NCBI GenBank assembly: GCA_026168455.1
Contig: CM047426.1
Span: 5,565,001-5,629,000, forward strand
DNA: 64,000 nucleotides
Direction: 5' to 3'
Source of the DNA: Theocolax elegans
Taxonomy: Eukaryota; Arthropoda; Insecta; Hymenoptera; Cerocephalidae
Within the stretch, counting starts at the first letter, position 1. Each line of letters opens with the position of its first letter. This document shows positions 12,328-23,468 of this stretch, piece by piece. The notes beneath the pieces were generated by a model. That model worked only from the letters and a program-made list of their open reading frames with translations. It had not been told where the DNA came from and searched no databases. The position numbers were made by a program, and so were the translations under genes.

Positions 12328-13072
12328 TGTTACGTGAGAGAGGTATCGACTACTATGGGTACCGTTACTCGGTTAGGGGGACTGCTTAACGAGTGGATGG
12401 TGATAGGATTAAATAATTGATTGAGATGTTAATGGATAAATACGTTATTATATCAATCCTTTTGTAAGTTAATAGTATGGTGAAGTACAATATGAGGTCC
12501 TCTTCATACGATCTTTGAAATACTTGCTAGTGTTGGTTGCTAGTTGGATGCTGGTTAGTTGATGCTAGGTTGCTGCTGCTGGTTGGCGTTTGAGCGGTTG
12601 ATCTTAAGGCTGCCTGGAACTGATACCTGAAGAGGCCGCTCCGTCGTGTTCCGATGCCGGTCATTGTAGAGAGTCAAACCTCGATCGGGCGTAGGTTGGA
12701 CGTTAATCACTTGTTTTACTTCTCTGTCTAAACTTATGACTGGTTGTTCCTTTTATTTATATACGTAGCTCATTGACCTACATAATTATCTGACTCCTCA
12801 ACATGTGTATCGTTTTCTCGTGAGGTGTTGCAATGTCTCCGCGAAAGCGTCAGCGGGGCGCTGTCGGTAACCCGAGAGTCAGCATTACTCCTCGTCGTTT
12901 GAGCTCGATGAATTCGACGTCAGCAGTTTGTTCTTTACTGTGCACCGGCGGTCGTGCTCCAATTTGAGTTATTGGGTTATTGGATTGATTTAACATCAGC
13001 ATTTCGTTGCTTATATTTAATTTATACATATTGCATTAATATACTATAAGTGAAGTGTTGCCACACGTAACA
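12328..13072 (-). mobile_element. L2 LTR, 3' LTR of a minus-strand gag-env element
   Basis: A 745-bp L2 LTR (TGTTACGTGAGAGG to CCACACGTAACA). Unlike the solo copies it lacks a matching target duplication (GGAT before, CGTC after), which fits an LTR bounding a larger element. About 180 bp inside its right edge a minus-strand env ends, so in coding orientation this is the 3' LTR. I saw no clear polypurine tract at the inner edge. Confidence 0.75.
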
Positions 13073-13248
13073 CGTCTGGGCCTTGAAAAAACGTCGTCCC
13101 CGACGTTTGTGGAAATGTAGATTATGCAGGAAAAAATTATCATTATTATTGTTATCGATTGTTTTTATGAATGGATATTCGTTCGGTTGAGTCTGTCCTA
13201 TCAAGATCGTTGTTGAGCGTGGCTGTGTGTGATTTAGATTACCTGTAA

Positions 13249-14950
13249 TCAGTCTACTATTATTAGTAAAAAGGACCCCCCGGAAGCGAGAATCTTCCAG
13301 ACTTTTATTATTATTATGAGAATTAGTAGAGAACTGCCTTCTGAATTCAATAATGTATTTTTTAGATAATCAAATTGATCATTTAGTTTATGGTATTTTC
13401 CTACATCTCCAGCTTTTTCTATTATTTCGTGTAAATTGCTACCAGAGTTAAGTAAAAAATCTTTAGTTGCTTGTAATTTCTGTATTGGATTATTACTTAT
13501 TATATTGCTTATATCTATACTGTTAAATACGTTATTATTGTATAAAATATCTGATATATTTAAACGAGTTTTTTGGAATAAATAGTTTGTTAGATTAGTT
13601 GAAAAAACCGAGGTATTGGGTGATTGAGTGCGCGTCCAATATGTATCTTGTAATTTTATAATTTTTATTTTACATTCTGATAGGTCTCAAAGTTGATTTC
13701 CTGTACTTAATTTTATTTCACATGGCGCATATTTACTTAAAATTCTTGGGGGCTCTTGTTCTTTACATATATATGATTGACGCAATATTTTGCATTTATT
13801 TAATATTTCAATAGTGATTGGCACGTAAGTGCTTTGATCGGTGCTTAAGGCAAAGTGTGTGGGGTCTGGCCATATGTATGCATAAGAATCTGTAATATTA
13901 AGTATATTTTGCCAAATAGGAAATGGTAAAGCTTTGTATATATTATATTGAGTATAGTCTAGTAGTGGGATGTCTAAATGATACATTAAATTTCCTTCGA
14001 AGAATAGAATTGACAGTTCCGAGATTTTAATGATGTCTGAATATCCCTGCCTGCGCTGTGGGAAACATAGCATCTGATACTGCCTCTTGAACTTGATCAG
14101 CAGAATTTTGAATTTGTTACGATGACAAAATTCTAGGGTGTACCGATCCCTGGATACCGAATAATATCGCATCGGTTAATAATTGTGTATCTAATTCGAA
14201 TTGTAAAACGTTTTCTATAAATAATTAAAGCAAAATATGGAATGAAATTCTAGTTTCTCTTATTTTCTGTTTTGCTTCTATTTCTGTCATGGGAGTTCTT
14301 TTATGTGAGAATACAAGACACCGAATTCCGTGTATACTATTTCGATTTGATTGGCTAAAAATTCGGCTAGATCACTGGTTTTATTTGTGGAACCTTCTAT
14401 AATTTCTTTAATTTCTTTTTCAGATACTTCGTCTAAAGTCCCAAATAAGTAATGACTAATTATCCCAATTATCAAAATTAAAGCTCTCGGTTATTGCTTA
14501 TTTTTTACGATATCTTGCCCTTGTAATAGTTCTATTACTGCATCTACATCTTTGGATGTAGCTTTTATCTTTTTATATAGCTGTTTTAATTCTCTTAAAT
14601 TTTGATTTGAGTTATTAGAATTTATACAATAATTCTCTAATATTCTCCATGCGGATAATAACACATTCTTTCTATTAACCTTTAGACTGCCGGCATGGCT
14701 CATATATGAGCCACCTGTGACCTTGACAACTACTCTAGAGATATGAGGTGTTTTTATGTATAAATTTTGCACATCAATTTATAAGGCAAAAATGCCGGCA
14801 GTCTAAAGGTTAAAGTAAAGGTTTTTAATTTATTCGTTGCACTAATTTCCACGTAGTGCTCGTTGAAAATGCCGGGTTTAATCTTTCAATTAGTAATCCC
14901 AGATTTTTATCTATTTATTTAATTAATAGGTATAAGGTACACCTGTAATC
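13249..14950 (-). pseudogene. env: Errantivirus/baculovirus-F-type envelope protein, broken
   Basis: A decayed membrane-fusion envelope gene read right to left. From its N-terminal side: a conserved-looking segment near 14830-14930 (ending with a Trp-Lys-Leu-Val block), a helical region at 14675-14491, a fusion-peptide-like stretch IIGIISHYLFGTLDE at about 14474-14430, and the ectodomain part at 14172-13687 (PLLDYTQYNIYKALPFPI and Cys-containing blocks). Past a stop there is a C-terminal tract at 13660-13249 with heptad-like and hydrophobic segments (LLILIIII), consistent with a transmembrane anchor, and a TGA at 13249-13251. Several frameshifts and stops separate these parts, and a MITE splits the N-terminal region. 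Position next to the 3' LTR matches errantivirus order. Recognition rests on the fusion peptide and the overall pattern. Confidence 0.75.
14679..14809. mobile_element. piggyBac-type MITE inside env
   Basis: A 131-bp element with perfect 17-bp terminal inverted repeats (CCTTTAGACTGCCGGCA and its complement) and TTAA on both sides (14675-14678 and 14810-14813), the target signature of piggyBac transposases. Inside is a second palindrome, GGCTCATATATGAGCC. It is non-coding, and the apparent ORF start at 14772 lies within it. It inserted into the minus-strand env, so it is younger than the retroelement. Confidence 0.88.
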
Positions 14951-15088
14951 AGTGTTACTTTAGATCAATATCAATTATTTATTTATATTAAATATAATAT
15001 TAACATCATAAGATACTGGATATTTGTTTGGATTTGTTTTATTATACATTTTTTTTATTTAATTGCAATAATATTTATAATATACTTA

Positions 15089-15090
<2 letters not shown>

Positions 15091-15119
<29 letters not shown>

Positions 15120-15124
15120 ATATA
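15091..15124. repeat. (CTAT)n/(TA)n microsatellite
   Basis: CTAT repeats running into TA repeats, directly abutting the MITE at 15124. Confidence 0.85.
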
Positions 15125-15273
15125 CGGAGAAAAATTCCTGATAATTTTTACCCTGTAAGAATAGTAAAAATGGAACAAATTGTCTTTTCTGGAAAAATTT
15201 ACCCGGTTTTCGGTTAAAAATTACAAGAACTTTTTCTAGAAAAGACAAAAAATTATCAGAAAATTTTCTCCGT
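15124..15273. mobile_element. Palindromic MITE, ~150 bp
   Basis: Terminal inverted repeats of about 25 bp, ACGGAGAAAAATTCCTGATA at the left and its complement ending TTTTCTCCGT at the right. TA-rich DNA flanks both ends, compatible with a TA target (Tc1/mariner style), but the microsatellite makes the duplication ambiguous. It is non-coding. Confidence 0.7.
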
Positions 15274-15290
15274 GTATATATGTATAAATT

Positions 15291-15633
15291 GATGAATCGA
15301 TACTTATGCCGACAAATTCTTACGGAAAATGGGAATTATGCTTACTTTGGGGGAATTATGCCGACGTCAGCATAATTCCACCAAAAATTCAACCATGTAT
15401 GGGTACTTATGCCGACACACAAAAAAACGGAAATTTAGCTTTGTGAGCCCCGCTTTGACGTTATAATATTAATGAAGGATTGAAGTTATAACTTCATTAA
15501 TATTATAAGGTCAAAGTGTATCAATATTCTATCGATTAATATTCTCCCCCTTATATCTGAGTCGTTACATATGTTTTATAACCTCAAAACACCAAGATAA
15601 CACGTAGTGTCACCATAAGTACCGATACTGATG
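15291..15633. mobile_element. MITE-like element with internal palindromes, ~340 bp
   Basis: Imperfect terminal inverted repeats (ATCGATACTTATGCCGAC at 15296 against ATCGGTACTTATGGTGAC read from the right end). Internally there are two strong palindromes: GGAATTATGCCGACGTCAGC and its partner around 15350-15380, and a 24-bp stem at 15452-15518 (CTTTGACGTTATAATATTAA and complement). The motif TTATGCCGAC recurs three times. No coding capacity and no clear target duplication. Confidence 0.6.
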
Positions 15634-15870
15634 TTTATATATATATATATATACATATATAAACTTAGCAATCGGGGTTTATGACGCCCATGACAGAGAG
15701 GAAATATATATATATATTCATAGTTGATTGATTATTTGGAAGCGTTACTACTCGTTAGTTTACTGTAATACTTTAAATATTGTCCTTCTCTACGTATATA
15801 CATATATGTTTTAGTTATTATTGCATATCTATTTGATTTACTCTTTGCAAAAGCATTATTTAGAATCATA

Positions 15871-16635
15871 ATGGGCTTCTTTGCCCGTCGGATCCCACGA
15901 GGTTATGATTCAGGACCAGTCTATATGGTTGATCTTATAGAGATGGAGCTAGATGATCGCTTTGGGCCGATACCTCCTAATGAGGTCTAATGGGGTTCTG
16001 CTGACGATTGGGTAGTGGCTCCACGCAGGAATTGTCGACCAGTTAGACGTCGACGACAGGTAAAACATATCTCTTTTTTTCTTATTATTAAAACTTTTTT
16101 TTTTAATATCACGATTATTATACATATATTTAATTATTTTTCTTTTTATTATTATTATTATTATTATTATTGATATTATTATCAAACTTTTCTCTTTCTG
16201 ATTTTCCATTAGGGTTTCTCTCGGCAAGGCGGAAATGTACGGACTGCTCACCCTGTCGCTAATCCCCCTAGGACTCAGCAGGCATGGAATCCTAATCACA
16301 GCGTATAGGCGTCCAGCCACCATGACTCTTTAGTTGAAACGGCTTCGGAAAGCCCATGTGTTCAACAAGTGGTTCCTACGGATTTGTCTCAAGATCTGCA
16401 GCAGGAATGGTATCTCGCTTTGCTGACCATGTTTACTTGTGTTGTGTGTAATGCTATTATAAAGCCAGATTATTACTCGTAAGCCAATGGTCATGCCTTG
16501 TGCGGTAACTGCAACGAAATGGTAACTTGGTGTTCGCTTTGTCGGGCGCGCCCTTTATCTCGGTGCCGTCGAGCGGATGGCATGTACTCCCAAAGGGCAA
16601 CGTGTGGCATCGACATGCCAGCCATTGTCAATTGA
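15871..16635 (+). pseudogene. SIAH-like RING finger gene with intron, three in-frame stops
   Basis: Two exons (15871-16059 and 16213-16635) join in phase across a 153-bp GT-AG intron (16060-16212). The N-terminal half is basic at the exon junction (RPVRRRRQ). The second exon carries a RING-like cluster from about 16434: C-x2-C, a gap, GHALCGNC, then WCSLCR, in the order and spacing of SINA/SIAH-type E3 ubiquitin ligases. Three in-frame stops (15988 TAA, 16306 TAG, 16480 TAA) otherwise leave the frame open for about 200 codons with no frameshift. The third stop falls where a zinc-binding Cys is expected, four residues before the His. I infer a recently inactivated gene captured inside the L2 element region. 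Stop-codon recoding is a remote alternative. The family assignment rests on the RING alone. Confidence 0.6.
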
Positions 16636-16684
16636 AGGACGACTAACGTTATCGAAATAAGTGTTATAAGAATAATAATAATAA

Positions 16685-16845
16685 TAATTTTTTTGTCTTT
16701 TTTTTATTTTTTCATTATCTTTTTTTTATTATTAAGATCTAATACTTAAGTAGTTAATGATATAAAACTTTTTTTTATTTTTTCTTTATCTTTTTTTTTA
16801 TTATTAAGATCTAATACTTAAGTAGTTAATGATATAAAACTTTTA
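16685..16845. repeat. ~75-bp tandem duplication
   Basis: Two tandem copies of a unit with a T-rich half and the segment ATTAAGATCTAATACTTAAG followed by TAGTTAATGATATAAAAC. No gene. Confidence 0.85.
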
Positions 16846-17066
16846 TTCAAATTAATATATGTATACATAATTATATAATTTAACAAATTACATGTCATTG
16901 TACCATATTTACATTATTATACTCTTATATGCACATTGCAAAAATAAATCTTATCTAATCATTACATTTTTTCGTTCTTTTTTTATAAAGAATATATACA
17001 CACATATACATCCCAAATATACACATAATTTAAATGACTTGTTTATTTTACTCGACGACACTTATG

Positions 17067-18195
17067 TTATCTTATATATTTTTTTGAAAAGTTTTTCCCG
17101 CATAATTCACATTTTTCTTTCCTTTCATGCCTGTCTTGTAAGTACTGCTTATAAATCCGGGCGCTGATTGATAAACCAAAATAATCACAAACAATCTTGC
17201 TTTCCTCATGAGTTCTCCTGCAGTGTTGGTTCAAACTAATTTTCGTACTGAAAGTTCTATTGCATCTTATGCATGTTAGAGATCCTTGATTATCGTGACT
17301 CTTGATATGATTTTTGAACGTTCCCTTTTTTTTTGTTTGAATGGGACAATTTACAACCGGACATAAATGTAGAGACAATTTATGCGGCCTTAATTGCACA
17401 TATTTGTCGGGATTTGTATTTATCCCTTGTAGTGCTCTGGTTGGGTAACTGCAAGTCCTATATTTGTCCGCTGAGCTATTCCATGCATTACTGCCGATAT
17501 TCACAGCTTCGCAGAAATTTGTCTCCAAATTGATTATTTGATGGGGCACTTTTCCATTTGGACTTGCTGTTCGAAAGGGATCTGGTTTTTCCTTAGGAAG
17601 GACGGTGTTACCATTAGTATATATAATGGAGTGATGTTCCACATCCTGGTAACCATCCCTTCCTATGTCTGGATTTTGTTATTTTAGTCTTGACTAATTC
17701 TTCGAGCCGTCGTGCGGCTCTTCGATCGACTATTAGCCATAGCTTTGGGGCGCCGTATAATAATATATTAAAACTATTTAGTTGCTCGTCTTACTCACGC
17801 ATCTCGGAGAATGATCCTCTTGTACTTAAATAGTAGCTAGGCTTATTAATCCCTGGTATTGTATCCACCGTAGCATTAATGTCAGGATGGATATTTAATG
17901 TGAAGTCCTGTAATCGTAAATCTATTTTTTCACATTCTTGGAACATACTAGTTCCGTACAAGATTTTTTCACCTTTACTTATTTTATTATAATTTCTTCA
18001 TATAAATTTTCCGTTGCTCGTACATCTTATGAAATTTCATATTCTTTTTTCCTTTCAAAAAAAGATTCCAGCTTTCTAAACCCTCGTTGAAGGAATTGTG
18101 TAGTTCTTTTATACAGTCCTTCCGATATTTCTTCCACTTGTATGTACTTAAATTCTTCCTTACAGTTGTTTATCTTTGTCAATATTCAATTTTTA
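17067..18195 (-). pseudogene. JmjC-domain plus C2H2 zinc-finger protein, broken
   Basis: Read right to left, the first part (about 17975-17655) contains a JmjC-like core: GINKPSYYLSTRGSFSEMRE, a TAA (17791-17793), then LLYGAPKLW and RRAARRLEELV. After a frameshift near 17650 the open frame 17642-17067 continues with PHQIINLETNFCEAVN and SNAWN, the usual JmjC C-terminal His and Glu-Ala-x-Asn block. It then has C2H2 fingers: C94/C99/H112/H116, C124/C127/H140/H145, a degenerate third, and a fourth cut off after C178/C181. JmjC proteins are usually Fe(II)/2-oxoglutarate histone demethylases, but here the HxE/D iron ligand position is not a His. The ORF has no ATG. This looks like a host-derived chromatin gene carried between gag and env. 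Upstream (18195-18000) there is further weakly coding-looking sequence. Confidence 0.6.
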
Positions 18196-18199
18196 AACT

Positions 18200-20480
18200 A
18201 GAATATAATTATTAATAATTATTCTGTATTATTTATGTGATAATCAACTTAATTTATGATTGTTATAGCTCTGAAGGAAAGAAATTTTGAAAAAATTTAA
18301 TTAATTCTATACAACCAGGGCAACGCAATTACGCAGAAAATTTTCTGATAGCCGTGTGATTTCGTTTTGTTCCACTAGATTTGTGTATGTTTTTTGGAAT
18401 ATAGGATCTACTCACCACGTACGCGTTATACTTGGTTATCGACGACGATGAATTATAAATATTTTTCTTATCTCTAATAATAACTTCTTCAGATGGTTAT
18501 TCGTCATATCGAATCTGTCTCCGTTTAATAATTTCACTGTCATTTTGTATATGTATATATGTACTTGTATATATATATATATTCATCATATGATTATTCT
18601 TTACTGTTATTTATTAATTAGCGAATACAATGTTACTGTGTTAAAGATATTTTTTTCTACTGCCCAAAATTTTATATAGATGGAGTAAATCATTATTAAA
18701 CGGTAAAAATTTTGATTTGGAATCAATAAAAACAAGTGCAATGTGCATATGTACAATTGTGTATATATATTTTCGTGCATCTTATATGTATAGCTATATA
18801 TGGTAAATATGTTTCGATAATTTATATATAATTATTCCTTGCTTATATTTATTTATAACATTAGTAAATTAATTATCACTAATTATTACTTTTATCTGAT
18901 TGTTATTAAGTTGTAAATTGAGATAAATTATTTAAATTTTGAAATTTGGAAAATCCAACAACGTAGGTACCTTAATTAGGTAAAAATATGCATAATTTGA
19001 GAATATGCATTTTAAATGTAAAATGCAATAACTTGTAAACTATTGGTCCTAAAATTTGCAAAAAGGGCTCTAATTTGTTAATTAAGAATACACTTTCTGG
19101 TTATAACATTAAACTTTTCATTTTTTCTTTCCCTAGTCGTAATTTTGAAAAACCTTTTTCGTTAAATATCTCAATTATGACTGTTTTTATGTAATTTATT
19201 GAGATAATAATTTCTTTTGCATAATAACCTGTTTTTCTTATATAAGTCGGTTCCTAATTAATTTTTCTAAATCTTTTCTTCTTCTAATTTTGCAACTAAG
19301 GTTTAGTGTCTTTTTCTCTAAATTAATTTTTATTTTTATAAGTAATTAATTAAGTCAATTTATTTATAATTTCGTTCTATCATATGCACATATTTTTATT
19401 GCGCTTTCGAATAGTTCGTAACCACCTCTATATAAAACTATAGAGGTGATTTTTTCTTAAGTTGTAAATTAATTGTTTATAATTAATTATTAACTATATT
19501 TATAGAAATATTGAAATAATTATTTCACGTAATTTAACAATTATGATCATACATTCTATTTTTACTCAATAACATTTTCGCATTTTTCTTATTATTTATA
19601 ACTTATAATTGTTTATAGTTAATTATTAGCTATGTTTATAAAAATATCGAAATACTTCTTTCGTCTAATTTAACAAATAAAGGTTGTACACTCTTTTCGT
19701 TTAATAACATTTTCCATTTTTCTTATTATTTATAACAAATTGCAATATGTTTATAACTTTTCTTCATATTAATGACAAATTTTTTTGCATTATTAAATTC
19801 GTTCAAAAATATATTATATAAATACACATAAAAATTATTATATAATTTCTTTTATTCATATTTATTAACTTGGTTCATCATTTCAGCAGTACGCAATAAA
19901 TATTTTTAATAAGTATATACATGACAATAGCATATTCTATAAACATTTGCAGTTTGTGCACAAATTTGTTGTTTATAATAAAAATATACAATTTAATAGT
20001 TCCATTTATTAAATTAATTATTTTCATTGTATAGAGTAATATATTTGAAGCTATAATTGTATAGTTTTTTATTTCCTTAAATATCCAGTATCAATACAAT
20101 TATTAATATTTTGTTTTTTTTATATAATTTTTTTTTATATTTGTTCTATTGAAATACATTGTGAATAATTGGGTTTTGGTAGTTAATAACTATGTTTTAA
20201 GAGGTCCATGCGGACGATTTTTGTTTTATTACTCTTCTGTATGTTTGCATTATGTGTTTCATAATTTATTCCCAAAATTTCATAAGGCTCTACATAATCA
20301 TTATCCGTTTTTCCCTGCCTTGGATATTTGCAATTTTTCAATAATAATTTAATAATAGATACTACTTATTTGTGTTATATTTTGTTTGAATTAATAATCT
20401 TGTTCCATCAATGTAAGTCCTATGTTTACCTTAAATTATTCTCTTATCAACTTTTTTGTAATATTGTATATTAATTGTAT
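18200..20480. other. AT-rich DNA where pol would be expected; no gene
   Basis: Between the JmjC pseudogene and gag the sequence is very AT-rich, with no reverse transcriptase, RNase H or integrase motif on either strand that I can find. The 67-codon plus-strand ORF at 20149 is not supported. Confidence 0.65.
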
Positions 20481-20486
20481 GCACGC

Positions 20487-21428
20487 TTATAACTTCTTTG
20501 TTTCGAATTCATGTAAGTTTGTGCTTGCGTCGTATAAATTCAATAATCTATTATGCAGCGTTTGCATTCTTAAGGTGTAATCACCTACACTTTCGCCTGG
20601 ATATTGTTGAATTACTTTTAAATCCGTAAGAGCTATGTCTGCGCTTCCAATATTGGTAGACTGTATATTTAGATCTGCTAATAGTTCTTCAATAGTGACA
20701 TACTGTGTTAGTCTAGCCGTTTCTGCATCCGCGACCTTACCCTTAAATTTATTTGCAAGAGAATGTAATATCCATTTTTCCGACTGCGGTCCGTACGTTT
20801 CTACCACGTCGCGCACTTATTTACTATATATAGGTAAGATATCAGGATTCCCGTAATAAGAAGGAAACAATTTTAGTGCATGATGAAATTCCGGAATATT
20901 TATAAAAGCGTAACGTCCGCTTTCTTGTTCTATTGGGTTCGAATTTGTGAAACATACTTTTCGGTAAAATTTATGATTTAAGCAGAGGTTGATACTATTA
21001 CTCGGATATTGTAAACTAAGATGTTTATCGAATGGATAAGTTGACGGTTTCAATCGCAGGTTATTCACCGAATTGGATACATCAAAAGTTTTTTTGTATT
21101 TTGTAAATATGCCGGTTCGATTTTTATTGATATTTGTTCGCGACTTTCTTTAGCAACATATTCGTTTAACATTTGATTATTTTACTATTTTTGATTTATT
21201 TTACTATTTAGTGTTAGAATTTCATCCACGGAGAATTGACTAGGATTAAACTTAGTAAGAGCAAGTAACTTACGCAACGCGGTATTTTGAACTAAAATAG
21301 AAGGACATGCCACTGCTACGTCAGCTATAGCAAGAGCGATAATTAACTTTTTGTCTTTATCGTCAATTTCCTTCTGATCATCTTTTTTGAAATTAAATAG
21401 AGTTGTTTTGATTTCCCCGCAATTTAAT
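20487..21428 (-). pseudogene. gag: Ty3/gypsy-errantivirus-type Gag, broken
   Basis: Read right to left. An N-terminal segment (21428-21190, containing IIALAIADVAVACPSILVQN) ends at a stop. A second stretch follows (21068-20817) with FHHALKLFPSYYGNPDILPI. After a single TAA (20817-20819) the same frame runs on to 20487 with VVETYGPQSEKWILHSLANK, then KGKVADAETARL, then QQYPGESVGDYTLRMQTLHN. The order of blocks (a Pro/Tyr-rich stretch, a KLKGKA-like block, and the QxPGESVxDYxxR capsid motif) is that of gypsy-type Gag capsid. Gag forms the virus-like particle. Its stops and missing pol make the element non-autonomous and dead. It lies about 270 bp inside the right-hand LTR, as expected for gag in minus orientation. 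Confidence 0.78.
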
Positions 21429-21693
21429 GTTTAAGTATTTTACAAATAATTGTTATATACGTGATAATATAATCATAAATAAATTATCTTATTTTACTCT
21501 TCCCGCCAACGGAAGATTCACGACGGAAACGGTCACCCTGGAAGGATAATTATATGTTCTATAAAGATTTTGGCACTTACCATATGTTTCCAATGATGAT
21601 TGCGATGGTGATCAGCTTCATACTTCTTACCTCAAAAACTTAATACTGAATGTCTTCACAAACGGTACCCCACACTTAACACCACTTTTTTTA

Positions 21694-21903
21694 TGTTACG
21701 TGTGAGAGGTATCAACTACTATGGGTACCGTTACTCGGTTAGGCGAACTGCTTAACAAGCGGATGGTGAAGACAGAATTAAATAATTGACTGAGATGTTA
21801 ATGGATAAATACGTTGGTTTATTATATCAATCCATTTGTAAGTTAAGAGTATGGTCAAGTACAATATGAGGTCCTCTTCGTACGATCTCTAAATACTTGC
21901 TAA
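21694..21903 (-). mobile_element. L2 LTR, 5' LTR of the minus-strand element, truncated
   Basis: Starts TGTTACGTGTGAGAGGTATC and aligns with the L2 LTR at 12328 for about 210 bp (through AATACTTGCTA), then abruptly becomes unrelated. In coding orientation it is the 3' portion of the 5' LTR. Loss of the remainder joins it to plus-strand env-like debris. Just inside lies TGG followed by TGTTAAGTGTGGGG on the minus strand, a possible but unproven primer-binding site. Confidence 0.75.
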
Positions 21904-21949
21904 ATAGTGACTGTTGAGTGATGAACATTTTATTATAATTAAATAAAAA

Positions 21950-22734
21950 AAATAATAATAATTACTCTGACCTGTACCACCATTGTACTCTTATACTACC
22001 GGAAAATAAATGTAAATTGGCAATGGAAACAGACCTAATGGAAATAAGGCAGGAAACCTTAAATTGTCTAGATGACCAAATAAATGAAACTGCTAATAGT
22101 CTGGGACAAATAGACTACACCGTTAGAAACGAACCTAAAAGTATTCGATTCAAAAGAATGGCTCCACTAGGAATAGTTGGTAGCATAAGCAAAAGTTTAT
22201 TTGGTTTAGCTACCGCCGAAGATGCGGATCTTATATTAAATAAAACTATTGACCAATTATTCATGGACCAAAGAGACATTACAAAATTAATATCAGACCA
22301 AACTCATCTAGTATCAACCAATTTTGAGAAACTATACAATATTACGAAACAACATGACCTAATACTAAGAGGAATAGAAACCAGCATCATACAAAAAATG
22401 AAAACAATTCTAAAAGAGGGGGGAAACAAAACACTTGCTCGAACTGAACACCTACATTAGACGCCTAGAAGCAAGAATGGACAATGTAGTTCAAAGTGGA
22501 AAAGAATTATTGACCATCCTCAAAACCATACGTAAAGGGAAATTACCAAGCAAACTTCTAACTCAACAAATAATGCATGAGATTACAATGGATATAAAAA
22601 GATTAAATTCAGACCTGGACCTCCCTATCCCAATTGAACACCTACGAGCCGAAGAAATCGCTCGAACATCGAAAATCGATGTGATACGCAAGGATAGGCG
22701 TACAATTATATTAATATATTTAGCAGACGTTTAA
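21950..22734 (+). pseudogene. env: Baculovirus-F/errantivirus Env fragment
   Basis: A plus-strand relic of a class I-type fusion envelope protein. A furin-like site RFKR (22146-22157) is followed immediately by a fusion-peptide-like segment GIVGSISKSLFG, then long helical heptad-like sequence. The frame shifts near 22440, continues in another frame and stops at 22732-22734. The part upstream of the cleavage site is truncated next to the broken LTR at 21903, and the C-terminal ectodomain and membrane anchor are missing. The first ATG is at 22023. This is a second env of the same broad family as 13249-14950, but with different sequence and strand, so it belongs to a different element. Confidence 0.75.
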
Positions 22735-23459
22735 CCAAGGACCTAAAGAGATCATTATTCCCTATCATAAAGGAGCCCCCTTATCAAAATACATTGAAAT
22801 CTACGAAAAGGAGAGAACACCGATAAAAATTGAAGTAAAACCAGACTTGAAGCATAGGGGTCAAACAGTATTACACCTGACCTACGAATTAAAAACACCT
22901 AAAGTCGTACCTGTAAAAAGACAAATGAACTATGAACCACCCAATCTTACTGGATCTATCGGAACCTCACTTGGACCACTATTCCCAAATACAGTTAAAT
23001 CATCAGTGCATGTTCCAAGCACTAGCACTATAACTCAGATACTAACGGACCCCACTAGAATTTTTTGCCAGTTACCTTTCAAGGGCAAGGATTACCAAAA
23101 AGAAAAAGACTTTCTCTATCATTTCAATCAGTTTGGGACCCCAATATACCATGAGGTAACAAAAGAGGACAATTAGCTTACGGTTACTTTCAATATGAGA
23201 CCGAAAAGGAAGCTCACCAAGCTTTAATCCATAGCGACGATTAAACTTTAAATCCACTCAAAGAAAACACTGGAGATGCGGTAAACTAATAGATGAATTC
23301 ATCTATGACTTACACGATCACACTTGTAAAATGTTGCACGAAAAACATCCAACTGTTGCAACACGAATCTTCACGAATACAGTAACACATACTAATGCTA
23401 AACCTACCATTCCCATTAACAATACCGGACCAAATAAAGAAAATACAATAACAAAATAG
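22733..23459 (+). pseudogene. RRM-type protein, C-terminal part (diverged relative of 30744-31841)
   Basis: An open stretch at 22733-23176 ends at a stop. A shifted frame then continues with an RRM-like block (LAYGYFQYETEKEAHQAL, about 23177-23235) and, after another shift, a Zn-knuckle-like H-x2-C-x11-H-x3-C (about 23259-23330). The last two blocks correspond in order and spacing to HGFVTYVNEEDAKRAM and H325-C328-H340-C344 of the intact protein at 30744. Nothing else identifies it. It is clearly inactive here. It begins directly where the env fragment stops. Confidence 0.6.
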
Positions 23460-23468
23460 GAATGGAAA

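Noticed and set aside
14491..14772. Treating the 93-codon ORF as an env N-terminus
   Set aside because: Its first 30 or so codons lie in the piggyBac-type MITE. Only the part after 14675 is env-derived.
18200..20480. Possible pol between JmjC and gag
   Set aside because: Searched by eye on both strands for reverse transcriptase (YxDD), RNase H and integrase (HHCC) motifs and found none.
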